From: Idiomarina xiamenensis 10-D-4
GTDB taxonomy: Bacteria; Pseudomonadota; Gammaproteobacteria; Enterobacterales; Alteromonadaceae
DNA length: 64,000 nucleotides
Reading direction: 5' to 3'
NCBI RefSeq assembly: GCF_000299895.1
Contig: NZ_AMRG01000015.1
Span: 1 to 64,000 of the forward strand
Part shown: one piece after another, positions 30,901 through 38,600 of the stretch
How the letters are laid out: every line of letters begins with the position of its first letter
Numbering within the stretch: the stretch's first letter is position 1
Position numbers and translations under genes: made by a program
Notes under the pieces: model-generated
Database searches by the model: none
What the model was told of the DNA's origin: nothing
Seen by the model: only the letters and a program-made list of their open reading frames with translations

Positions 30901-32449
30901 CCAAGCGCTCACCATATTCACGACGGCCGCAGTATAGCGTGTAAGCAGCATCGGCAAGAGCGACTTGTGGGTCGGATTCAAGTGCAATGGCGAGATTCTC
31001 ACGCATCTTATCCAAAGAAGTATGGTTCTTGGCGGATAAGCTCAAAAACTGCCACCGACGCCCTTCGTCCATATGTTCCGGCTCTGGCGGTTGTTCAAGA
31101 ATAATATGAGCATTGGTACCACCGACCCCCAAAGCCGTGATACCAGCACGACGAGGAACATCCATTTCAGGAAATTGATACGCCGTATTACGCACCGTGA
31201 ATGGACTGTTTTCCAAATCCATTTTTGGGTTGGGCTTATCGAAATGTAATGTCGGTGGTGCGATACCAGTACGTACTACGTGAGCAGCCTTCATGACACC
31301 AATAACACCGGCTGCACGATCAGTATGGCCGAAGTTAGTCTTGATAGAACCCAAAGTAACGAACTGCTTTTTGTCAGTATATTCACGATACGCACGAGTC
31401 AGTGCCGTCACCTCAATCGGATCGCCAAGCTCAGTCGCCGTACCGTGGGCTTCAATATAGTGAATATCTTCAGGTTCAAGACCGGCATCTTCCAATGCCA
31501 ATGTGATCACTTCCGCCTGACGCTCGACACTGGGTGCGGTATAACCGGCTTTAAGTGAACCGTCATTGTTAATAGCGGAACCCTTAATTACCGCATGGAT
31601 GGTATCGCCATCTTCGATAGCGTCATCCAGACGTTTAAGCACCAACATACCGGCACCATCGGAAAAAACAGTACCTTGAGCACGTTCATCAAAGGTGCGA
31701 GTATGTCCGTCTGGCGAGCTTTGATTGTTCGGTTCGAACAGATGACCGTGTTTGGTCGGTACATGCAATGAAATCGCGCCGGCCAACGCCATATCCGACT
31801 CGCCTGAGCGCAAACTTTGACAAGCCAAATGAATGGCAACACCCGAGGTTGAGCAATAAGTCCCAACAGAAAAACTTGGACCATTAAGGTCGAGCTTATA
31901 GGAAATGCGGGTACACATTGAATCCTGAATATTCGCCAATGATATGTCAAATGGATCGAGCGTCGCCCACAATTCTTTGTCGGCATGTAAATGCATTTGA
32001 TAGTGACTTTGCATGGTGCCAGCGAAGACGCCGATAGGTCCGTCGAAGCGTTGAGAATCGTAACCGGCATTTTCCAAGGCAGTGAAGGCTACTTCCAACA
32101 TGACACGGTGTTGTGGATCCATTAACTCAGCTTCACGCGGGTTAAAACCAAATACACCGGCATCGAACATGTCGATGTTTTCGATGATTCCGCGCTTTTT
32201 TACATAGTTCGGATCATTGAATATAGCAGCCGGAACACCGGCATCGAGCAATTCATTATCAGTGAAAGTAGTGATGGTTTCACGGCCTTCGACGATATTG
32301 TCCCACATGGTTGCTACGTCATCAGCCCCTGGACAACGCCCAGCCATACCAACAATGGCAATGTCGATGTGCTCTTCGCTGTTATTATTAGCGCTCAATC
32401 GCTCTAATAGCGCTTTTTTTGCTAGGCTAAGCTTGTTGTCTTCACTCAT
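18959..32449 (-). CDS. Type I PKS, two active modules plus one inactivated module
   Basis: This 4496-residue synthase continues the polyketide. Residues 1-25 form a short N-terminal docking segment (LAKKALLERL). Modules 6 and 7 of the line are KS-AT-KR-ACP with complete active sites: KS C199 and C1755, AT S661 and S2223, KR Y1357 and Y2910, ACP S1518 and S3060. The third module (residues about 3127-4475) has a KS lacking its first catalytic His, an AT without its serine and a KR without cofactor motif or tyrosine. It ends in an intact, NRPS-like carrier domain (S4439 in GGHSLLATR). There is no DH, ER or MT. The acidic C-terminus (ending GVGMMEGEI) may be the motif read by the TubC-type docking domain of the next NRPS. 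An AGGA site lies about 11 nt before the ATG. A G10 tract at 28396-28405 and a G8 tract at 24193-24200 lie in the KR regions. Confidence 0.95.
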   Translation of the reverse strand: MSEDNKLSLAKKALLERLSANNNSEEHIDIAIVGMAGRCPGADDVATMWDNIVEGRETITTFTDNELLDAGVPAAIFNDPNYVKKRGIIENIDMFDAGVFGFNPREAELMDPQHRVMLEVAFTALENAGYDSQRFDGPIGVFAGTMQSHYQMHLHADKELWATLDPFDISLANIQDSMCTRISYKLDLNGPSFSVGTYCSTSGVAIHLACQSLRSGESDMALAGAISLHVPTKHGHLFEPNNQSSPDGHTRTFDERAQGTVFSDGAGMLVLKRLDDAIEDGDTIHAVIKGSAINNDGSLKAGYTAPSVERQAEVITLALEDAGLEPEDIHYIEAHGTATELGDPIEVTALTRAYREYTDKKQFVTLGSIKTNFGHTDRAAGVIGVMKAAHVVRTGIAPPTLHFDKPNPKMDLENSPFTVRNTAYQFPEMDVPRRAGITALGVGGTNAHIILEQPPEPEHMDEGRRWQFLSLSAKNHTSLDKMRENLAIALESDPQVALADAAYTLYCGRREYGERLAVVGDSREALIKALRERPQERFIQSALPATKQPIAFMFTGVGEQYVNMANDLYVQDDDFREDMDHCFDVLEGILGHDLRDILFVDDMPVFDRAKAMLLGRMPDDEFSAELNRTINAQPCTFVVQYCLANHLLRCGVSPEAVVGYSLGEYAAAAMAGIFSIQDALKLVAERAKLIESLPEGSMIAVPMEVSALEALLTSLDEQVDIGIINGPKLTIAAGADSAIDALEGLLSNKNIMCRRLSTSHAFHSSMMSPAKDKLRTLLSEIDLNPPTMRFLSNVTGTWVTSEQAMDPQYWIDHMCQTARFGECIDTLFEDGDWTLVEVGPGQSLSSLIKQRATVHGDDSGIFTVQTMRTLYVDDDDEAVFTAALAKLWVLGSGPNYLRYYDGESRRRIPLPTYAFDRQSYWIETAEQDVSLSQQLMMSQEPKAELADSFYFPQWESDGAAVDDLSNLNINTPQNWLVFADADGLCQTLAETVKPHGINCVLAFHGKHYNANKDGSFDIRPGSKKDLDAMFKALKKSTKLPSRIVYGWTAARYDEQMDIQLQVNLGFYTLFQLAKSIGDYLIDTDLELCILSADMQAVIGNEPIIPSKALVKGPTKVIRQEFANVACRSIDAFTLGMGAVDIALLAKQLACELLLGAQDQFVALRNNTRYLPLIEKVRMEAPLEGNSRLKENGVYMITGGMGGIGLAIAEHLYRTQKARLVLIGRSALPEQSEWNAICEANESDRITERVKKINALVKAGAEVMVIVADVADEQAMATVAEDAIERFGELNGIIHAAGVPGQGLTQLKTVEAAEQTLRSKVQGTLAIAKAVEHVELDFFILVSSIAAFSGGGAGQIDYCAGNAFLDAYALAHQYDHGTTIAINFGEWQWDAWSDGLQGFHPELREAMIKHRQNFGITFEEGMEAIRRILAIDVPQVIVLPEDAIAMIRGSNVCSVAKLAEVVQSNHSRKKTAYPRPALATSFVAASNDLEKTIAEIWQNLLGIDEIGTKDNFFDLGGNSLVGLQIVADLRRELDIDVPQVILYEAPTVEAMVKLLAPDVHSEGPDEREIFDARRAKVQNGTGARDIAIVGMSGRFPGARSPTELWENLRDGVEAISFYSESELIEAGVSPAEFRKSNYVRAGFDIENIDHFDARLFGYSPREAEFIDPQHRQLLECAWAALEDAGCDPESFKGLIGIFAGSNASNYLLNLMSRQDLMDSPVAGLQVGVGNTVDALATRIAYKLNLKGPALSVQNFCSTSGVAMHMACKSLLSGECDVAMAGGVNIAVSGKEGYLYEEGGINSPDGHVRTFDADSKGAVIGDGVGVVVFKRLADALEDGDNIYAVVKGSAISNDGSLKVGYTAPGVDGQTNAVSAALRVAGINPESIQYVEAHGTATELGDPIEVTALTKAYRQSTDSKNFCAIGSIKPNTGHLDRAAGVAGMIKTVMSLKHEEIPPLLHFKAPNPNIDFENSPFYVAAQKQPWPGGDIPRRAGVNVVGLGGTNAHFILEEAPVIEPSDRSRRYQVLMLSANTQWSLDAAKQRLADHLSDNPTQNLADIAYTLQTGRQRLEFRQAVVCSDHQNAIDGLLDEKLSAFLSGHLAGGNKSLVFMFPGVGDHYNNMAVDLYHNESTFRSEFDHCCEVLEPLLGVDLREILFTETESKQEQEKPAFDIKAMLSGDGQGTSSCSVLQQTWLAQPLVFAVEYCLAHQLMSWGYVPQAVIGYSLGEFVAATVAGCVELNDALALVAKRARLINDLPSGSMLAVPMSESEVESLLVENVDIALCNSPKTTVVAGTDDGIDELQKLLNSKEIANRRLNTTHAFHSSMMNGAVDGLRELLEDVEFRSPNIAYISSLTGDWVTEDQITSPKYWLDHMCQPVRFADGIGKLLEDKGRVLVEVGPGQSLGSFVKQHPSFGADNAHSVVPAMRAAFQEEADDAYLQSMVAKLWLAGIEPIYHALYQGERRLKVSLPTYAFEPTRYWVEPGEMIPVNMKKADNGKVEDITHWWYKPVWRESTLKQRNASAAAERLLVFCDDLGYAKAAINRIQSTQTDSILVIKGDGYSRLDDNSFQIRATHPEDYDRLIRQLQREARLPSKIGHFFTVTDGQEPQAQMLELGYFSLMWLVQAFGKRNLLDPLDIIVVSSGIHEVVKGEIIDPYKSMILGPCKGISQEAPHILLRNIDICVDNSTDAIDEDLVQALRKELLAQPKDPIVAYRGGVRLLQDFEPFLVESIPEHDAVLKQHGVYLITGGLGGVGLVLARHLAKKVQAKLVLCGRSALPEREQWSQWLEAHEYNDSASVKIRKIQELESFGAEVIVLSVDAGDEQQLKAVIDKTYETFGTLNGVVHAAGISESWAFRSLKDVARDDSDYQFRPKVHGVIALQKALADKQLDFVVLTSSVSAVLGGMTLIPYAAANIFMDNFTRIHNRTAVTRWLSVNWDTWRLSESQHETVGKTVLEFEMSQQEGAEAFERLAYYMPSDHIVESTGNIQARLDQWVREPFNRVNSAEPVVKTQLYARPALSTTFIASSNEVEERVSKVWHNVLGIEEIGIHDNYFDLGGTSLTAIQLVAELQREFSVPVSPVVIFEAPTVHELAKIFDDGAHKDKAANLKSAIDKRKSDRQRGGNESTDIAIIGVAGRFPGANSIDDFWQNMVDGKESLTTFSDEQLLAAGVSRDEFESPEYVRCRPIIDNADMFDARFFGYSPMEAQVTDPQHRVLLEVAWEAMEVAGYDPLAYDGSIGVFCGSNTNSYAESLRRDSNTAHLLAQTEAELANQSDSLTTTVSFKLNLRGPSYNIQTFCSTSLVSVHVACQNIISGECDMALAGGISLRVPQQRGYLPVSCGTQSIDGSSRTFDANSSGTVFGEGAGLILLKRLEDAQNDGDIIHAVIKGSASNNDGALKASFSAPSVDGQAEAIAMALANANIDARTIDYVEASGTATELGDPIEVASLSRAFKSYTEDNQYCVIGSVKPNIGHPDRAAGILGLIKTIEALKHEMLPGTLFFESPNPKIDFANSPFMVKTELTPWPKKRTARRAGINSVGSGGTNAHVILEEAPLTRESKSGRDNELVVLSALSKKALLTACKNLRLHLSDNPELSLSDVAYTLAVGRRHFPVRCALVSRDVPSLLAQLESLKLKSKQKNLIQDPGNGSVFVFGKHNNNFENIGFQLYRTETMFRSEVDRCLDVFEQELDLDLCHMMQTAELNDTPSEVLHVLKLASDFAMARLLMSWGGVPRAMHGEGAGVIVMAVLAGVIDLNNAGKLVKFYVKSDKEQLYQTLQTMNLDKTSFSISDANNGTWAEAEQLKDGQFWYTQIVNENSDLSLCNGLFEQRSYTTLMFGGDDQDIEGALNVWPEANNGSDDEAHLLSLLSQLYVGGLDLDWKSFYAEQRRNRVRLPTYPFERRRYWVDIDYNSDRHGQSSHTAASFTDFDYCVSTPVWQQSNLVKTQITEQLRWIVLGKLELSLCQRVLEQLSVKGIEPICVVEGEQTEATDDNHWIVNPNQPHALEALIKEAELGLQSVRVLNLWPLAVTLDDEQTAKKRLLRVREALDASQALESVFVDSCNTLQLLRVTQGAQSVTGEEELYAEQALLSIELALNDSEKQKQWRTLDVMLPAPQSARELTLAEQLVSEMGASSEQSCLALRGKHRWVKSVDTINLELGSQDYLNDVKGRTFALVDGVNDLGLTIAYQLACAGAANIIVATNETLPDRSQWDALLQADLETDVLAQKIWQLKVIEDNGCSVQLIVEDSKTELGAAAIYQHAKASDSPLHSVLLMTQGHIQSCLESITALSKVTQDSGADERFMIVLDEDNVEPSEHRLLLQSYQNALAGTAACAAKVSSIICHIGKGNLQWEEASAAVLRIMSAHLNVAYYTANSSCVETETESYAAALSSRYQRPELENEYRAPETQLQKQLAGIWTDLLCIDAIGIDDNFFELGGHSLLATRLFARINRDFGLSLQLRNIFESSTIAEQADLIEVLLQSNPVQTEGVGMMEGEI
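19025..23071 (-). other. PKS module 8: inactivated KS-AT-KR with intact carrier
   Basis: Residues about 3127-4475 of the second PKS. The KS keeps C3298 (FCSTSLV) and H3474 (NIGHPDRAAG), but the first catalytic His is S3434 (EASGT instead of EAHGT), the signature of non-elongating KS domains. The AT-like stretch (about 3647-3834) is shorter than the other ATs, has GEGAG in place of GYSLG (G3739 where the serine should be) and lacks the HAFHS block. The KR-like stretch (from about 4169) has VDGVNDLG for TGGLGGIG, no HAAG motif and no catalytic Tyr. The frame is fully open and the carrier S4439 is intact. Most likely it passes the chain to the NRPS without extending it. Confidence 0.85.
23165..27703 (-). 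other. PKS module 7 (KS-AT-KR-ACP)
   Basis: Residues about 1583-3095 of the second PKS. KS C1755 in NFCSTSG with both histidines present. AT (from about 2104) has S2223 in GYSLGEF and HAFHS. KR (from about 2742) has TGGLGGVG and Y2910 in PYAAANIF. ACP S3060 in GGTSL. KS and AT are closest to those of module 5, whereas the KR-ACP half is not. This is the last module that looks able to extend the chain. Confidence 0.85.
24193..24200 (-). repeat. G8 homopolymer in PKS module 7 KR
   Basis: Eight consecutive C on the plus strand encode the Gly-rich cofactor loop (GLGGVG) of the module 7 KR. A one-base slip would truncate the synthase before its last carrier domain. Confidence 0.9.
27785..32374 (-). 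other. PKS module 6 (KS-AT-KR-ACP)
   Basis: Residues about 26-1555 of the second PKS. KS C199 sits in TYCSTSG, and the EAHGT and NFGHTDRAAG histidines are present. AT (about 548-850) has S661 in GYSLGEY and an HAFHS specificity motif, so malonyl-type rather than methylmalonyl-type; hydroxymalonyl-ACP is not excluded. KR (from about 1190) has TGGMGGIG and Y1357 in DYCAGNAF. ACP S1518. It is the closest relative of module 4 in the first PKS. Confidence 0.85.
28396..28405 (-). repeat. G10 homopolymer in PKS module 6 KR
   Basis: Ten consecutive C on the plus strand encode three GGG codons plus one G in the SGGGAGQ part of the module 6 KR. The paralogous KR of module 4 uses mixed Gly codons at the same place. 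A slip of one base would truncate the 4496-residue synthase at about residue 1350. Confidence 0.95.
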
Positions 32450-32612
32450 TTGATACTAATCCTTGCACTTGGATAATCCTTATCTAAGGTAGGTACGACC
32501 CACGATTTACTCCGATTGGCTTTAAGCTAACGCAAAGCAAATACGGAACTTATTCGCACCTTCCCTAATTTGGGTCGACCCTTACACGATGATTCTCAAC
32601 TTACAGTCACCA

Positions 32613-35600
32613 TTACTTGGGCGACTTCGAATCCAGTCTCTCAAGCAACTGTTGCACCTGTTCTTCCGACATCGATTCGATATCAGTCTTCATCTTCCTC
32701 AGGTTGTTCTTACGTTTGCTCTTACGACTTTTCTTTTTAAGCGGTTTGTCGACTACATCACCTCTACTGTCATCGATACCGAGCTTCTTCGCCATTTCAC
32801 TGACACTCGGTGCTTCGAAGATCAAAATTGGTGACAACGAAACTTCGAACTCACGCTGTAACTCAGAAATCAGCTGCATTGAAATCAGCGAGTTGCCGCC
32901 GAGCTCAAAGTAATTGTCGTCGAGGCCGACTTTATCGATACCTAGAACACGTTCAAAAACAGCAGCGATACGCTTCTCTATTTGGTTGTTCGCCGCAACA
33001 TACGAGGTGCTCAGCTCAGGGCGTAAGTGTTGCGATTTGCTTGCGCCGCTTGTTTCGCTGGCTTTCCGCTTGAGGTAAACCCATTGTTCAAGACGAGCAT
33101 GTAGGTTGGCTGTAGAGTTGACCAAGTTGCACAACTTGTTAACGCTCAACACACGGCGTACGGCTTCTGCACCTTCATTCGGCCACATTAGGAACTTCTC
33201 CAATGTGGTGCCTTGGTGGCCAATCGGACCATCTTCGGCAGCCCAAGTATCCCAGTTCACGGCAATCCAGCGAGTACCACGGTCATTTCTACGCGCCATG
33301 GCAAAACCGTCCTCATAAGCATTAGCCGCAGAGTACATTGCAAGTCGCAAACCACCGAGGGTCGCGGACAGTGAAGAGAACAACAAACAGAAATCCGCGT
33401 TGCGCTCATCAAGGAGTTCGCTAAGGATAACTGTGCCATGGACCTTGGCGGCGAAATGAGCCTCGCTACGCTCTCGGGTAATATCAGCGATGATGTCATG
33501 AGACTCATCAGTGTTCAGGCCCGCAGCATGAAATACACCATTAATATCGCCATAAACCGATTCAATGATTTTAAAGGCCTCGCCCATCTGAGCCTTATCG
33601 GCAACATCAGCGGCAACGACCATAATGCTGCCCCCCTCCTGTTCTTTACGTCTGATGGCTCGGATGATGCGACAAACCTGTTCGTCGTTACCTTGTTCAA
33701 GCCATTCGTCCCATCGCTCTTTGGCTGGAAAGCTGCGACGAGAGAGTAAAGCAACATTGGCGTTGTATCGTTTGGTCAACATCCCTGCCAGCGTCAAACC
33801 AACGTTACCCAATCCACCGGTGATAAGGTAGGTGCCCTGCTCTCGAAGTATGTCTGAATTCTCGGCAACCTCACTGAGTGCTATTGAGGTGTAGCTTTGA
33901 ACCAAACGTTCAGTATCGCGCCAGGCAATGGAAACATCCTGAGTATCGGCGCTTAGTTCCTTAACCAAACTGTCGATGAAGTCTCGTGATAACGTGGCAG
34001 CGGTATGGTATTCTACATCAACATTACGGACACTGATGTTCGTGTATTCTTGTGGAATTGAACGGCAAGCTCCCAGCAAGGTGCTGTTACCCGCAATGAC
34101 ATCATCCTCTTGACGAACCATGTAAAGACCACTGGAAACCACATCCAGCTGTAGCTTTTTACTGGTCGTCTTACCCCAAGTCTGAGCCAGCTGAATTAAG
34201 CTGAAAAAGCCGAGTTCCTGTAATTTTGCGAAATCACGCTCTTGCGTCAGTGTGCCCATATGAACAATCCTGTCCGGCATCATGTCAAGTTGCTTTAAGG
34301 TTTCTAGCCACTCAACCATCTGGGCTTCTTCATTACCGTCTAACCGGTAGGTATATTCGTCTACTTGCTCTAATGCTTGACCGGCTCTAACTTCCACGGT
34401 AATTATTTTGCCGCCACTTCGTTTGAGACTATCAGACAAATGTTTACCTACTTCGCCCTCATCAAGTATCAAACAGCAGATCTGAGTGCTAAACACGTGT
34501 TTGTCGATATCGCTTGGACGCAACGCTTTAGGCAACCAATCGCTCTGGTAAAACCATTGGCCGATGTCCGAGACTCTCTCATCAGTATTTTTCTTGGCGA
34601 TCTGTTCGACATTGGAGCCTGCTCCCGCTTCGACCCAGTAACGGTTACGTTCGAACGCATAGGTCGGCAACGACACTTTCAAACGACGCTCATTACCGTA
34701 GAATGCATTCCATTGCGGTTCCACACCGGCAAGCCACATCCTAGCAACGGCATTTTGTAAATAAATGTCATCACTATCGTTCTGGAACGAAGCTCTCAGG
34801 GTCGAAACGATAGATATAGACTTCTCATCGGTACATAAAGGATGCTGTTTAACAAAGGATCCAAGACTTTGGCCTGGACCTACTTCAACCAAAACTCGAC
34901 CCTGCTCCTCAAGCAACTTGCCAATACCGTCAGCAAAGCGCACGGTTTGACACATATGGTCCAGCCAGTAATCGACTGAAGTCACTTCCTGATCTGTTAC
35001 CCAGTCTCCGGTCAAGTTAGATACATAAGGGATAGTCGGCGTATTTAACTCAATGTCTTCGAGTAATTCGCGCAAGCCGACTCGCGCACTTTCCATCATT
35101 GGGCTGTGGAAGGCATGAGATGTGCCTAAAACGCGACAGACAATGTCTTTACTCTCCAATTCCTGCGCAAATGCCATAATAGCGTCGGTACTACCTGCTA
35201 CTACGCTGGTTTTAGGACTATTGCATAACGCGACGCTGAGCTCTTCACCCATTAGCGGTTCAAGTTCCTGCTCAGACATCGGCACTGCCAACATAGAACC
35301 ACCTGGCAAATCATTGATTAAACGCGCACGCTTAGCGACTAAAGTTAGGGCATCTTCCAATGATAAACAGCCGGAAATAGTTGCAGCGACAAACTCACCT
35401 AAACTGTAACCGACCATAGCATGAGGCATATAACCCCAGGTCATCAATAGATGAGCTAAACAGTATTCGACAGCGAACACCAAAGGTTGCGCCAACCAAG
35501 TTTGCTGTAGCTGAGAGACTTCATCGCCGCTGTCTTTGCCAAGCATTGCTTTGAGATCAAAACCGCTGTTGTCTTCCGACTTGGCCGATAAATCGAACAA

Positions 35601-38600
35601 CTTGTCGCGCAAATCGACGCCAAGCAACGGTTCAAGGACATCACAACAGTGATTGAACTCTTCACGAAAAGAAGACTCCTTGTGGTACAAGTCGAACGCC
35701 ATATTGTGATAATGATCGCCAACACCTGGGAACATGAAGACCAAAGTCTTGTGAGCATCGCTCAAACGCGCGCCCATCACTTTCTGCTGATTATCAGTTA
35801 ATGCATCAATTGCCGACTGATAATCATCCGCGACGACAGCATATCTAAACGGCAAGCGCTTGCGACCGAGTTGTAAGGTATAGGCAACGTCAGCAAGACT
35901 CTGCTGAGGGTGACCGCGCAAATGTTCTGCCAAACGCTTTTTAGTCATATCCAATGACCACTGACTATTAGCACTGAGCATTAATACCGGAACTCGTTGA
36001 GCATCGTCCGATGGTTGTAACTGCGGCGCCTCTTCTAAGACAAAGTGAGCGTTGGTACCACCAAGACCAACCACGTTAACAGCGGCACGGCGCACTGTAT
36101 CGCCGCGTGCCCATGGAATATTTTTATCGGCAACAAAGAAAGGACTGTTGTCGAGGTCAAGGTTCGGGTTAGGAGATTTGTAATGCAGCAGCCTTGGGAT
36201 CTCTTCATTGCTCAAAGACAGTACTGTCTTAATCATGCCGGTAACGCCGGCAGCGCGGTCGAGGTGCCCGGTATTCGGTTTAACCGAACCTAATGCCACG
36301 ACACTTTTTCGTCCCACACCTGCATTACGATATGCCTTACTTAACGCAGTAACTTCGATAGGGTCGCCAAGCTCAGTTGCAGTGCCATGGGCTTCGACGT
36401 ATTGAATAGTCTCCGCACCAATGCCTGATGCAGCTAGAGCCTCACTGATGGCGCCAACCTGACCATCGACGCTGGGAGCGGTATACCCAACTTTAACCGA
36501 GCCGTCATTATTGACCGCAGACCCTTTAATGACCGCGTAAATGTGATCACCATCAGCAATAGCATCGTCAAGGCGCTTAAGCGCCACGATACCGACACCG
36601 TCACCAATGACAGCTCCTTTAGCGTCGGCGTCGAACGTGCGGATATGGCCGTCAGGTGAATCTATACCGCCTTCTTCGTAGAGATAACCTGTTTTGCCTC
36701 TGACGGAAATGCTAACACCACCACCGAGAGCAACGTCACATTCGCCAGCAAGTAAGCTTTTACAAGCCATATGCATAGCCACACCAGAAGTCGAACAGAA
36801 AGTCTGGATGGACATTGCAGGACCTTTAAGATTCAACTTGTATGAGACTCTAGTCGCTAATGAGTCGTTGGAATTGTTGAAGTAAGCCTGCCAAGTCGCA
36901 CTACCGGAGCTTGTGATATCAGGACGAGACAATAAGTTATTGAGATACAAGCTAGTGTTAGCGCCGCCGTACACACCGATAAGACCTTTATAAGTCTCTG
37001 GATCGCAACCTGCATCCTCCAAAGCTTCCCATGCACATAACAAAAATTGACGATGTTGCGGATCAATAAACTCGACCTCACGGGGAGCATATCCGAATAG
37101 ACGAGCATCGAAGTGATCGAAATCTTCAACATCATAACCGACATTAACATAGGCTGGATTGCGAATGAGTTCAAGGTTAACACCGGCGGCAAGCATTTCT
37201 GCCTCCGTATAAACGGTGCTGGCCTCAACACCCTCTTTGAGGTTTTGCCAGAACTCACGGACGTTATTGGCTCCCGGGAATCGGCCAGACATACCTACGA
37301 TGGCAATATCATTGGACATACCGGCTTGACGAGCCTTTTCACGACGCTCACTGAATACTTTACTGTCATCAGCCATAATCACAGCTTGTTCTGGCACCAG
37401 ATATATTGCTAATGCAGCGACAGTAGGCGCCTCATAAAGTACTACAGGAGTCAGCTCAGCATCGAACTCTTTACGCAGTTCAGCAACGACTTGTAAACCC
37501 ACCAGCGAGTTACCACCAAGATCAAAGAAATTATCGTCGGTACCGATCTCATCAATACCCAAAACATTTTGCCAAATCGCGGCGATTTTGCTTTCTAATT
37601 CACTGGTAGCTGCAACAAAATCGGTCGACAGTGCCGGCCTTGGGTAGCTCGATTTCTTACGATTATTGTTGACAGCGCTATTCATATCGACTGCCATACA
37701 AACGTTAGAGCGAGCAATCATGGCTACTGCATCTTCAGGCAAGAATATAACCTGAGGCACATCAATAGACAGAATACGACGAATCGCTTCCATCCCCTCG
37801 TCGAAAGTAATACCGTATTCTTGACGATGTTTTATCAATGCAGCACGCAATTCCGGTTGATAACCCTGCAAGCCTTCAGACCAGGCGTCCCACTGCCACT
37901 CACCGAAGTTTATGGCAATTGTCGCACCATGTTTATAGTGGTTGGCCTGCGCGTAAGCATCCAAAAATGCGTTACCAGCACAATAATCGATTTGGCCAGG
38001 CCCACCGCCGGTGAATGCCGCGATAGAGGAAACCAAGATCATAAAGTCGAGCTCAAGCCCCTCAACCGCTTTGGCTAGGGCTAAGGTCCCCTGTACCTTA
38101 GAACGTAACGTTTGCTCAGCCGCTTCCAAAGGCTTCAACTGAGTCAACCCCTGACCAGGCACACCAGCAGCGTGAATCACACCATCTAGAGTGCCAAAAC
38201 GTGTTACGGTCTGAGCAACGATGTCTTTCATAGCTTGCTCATCGGCCACGTCGGCAGTAGCAACCATCACCTCGGCACCGGCCTTGACCAATGCATTAAT
38301 TTTCATGACGCGTTCAGTAACGCGGTCATCTTCACCCGACTCACAAATGGCATCCCATTGGTCTTGCTCTGGCAATGATGAGCGCCCTAGCAATACCAGC
38401 TTGGCATTTTGCGTTTGGTGGAGATACTCGGCAACGGCCAAACCAATGCCACCCATACCACCTGTAATAAGGTATACACCACCATCTTTTAGACGGATAT
38501 GACCGACTGTGGACTCATCCATATGTATAGGTTCGATAACCGGTAGCAAACGCTCGTTGCCACGCAACGCCACATATTGATCATCCTTGTTCAACAACTC

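Larger units (their letters stand above)
25200..32374 (-). repeat. Duplicated PKS bimodule, copy B (module 6 to AT7)
   Basis: This is the counterpart of the module 4 to AT5 segment in the first PKS. The gene break between the two PKSs falls between the copies, so the second PKS may have arisen when the bimodule was duplicated. Similarity drops after AT7, where the KR differs in type from KR5. Confidence 0.7.
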
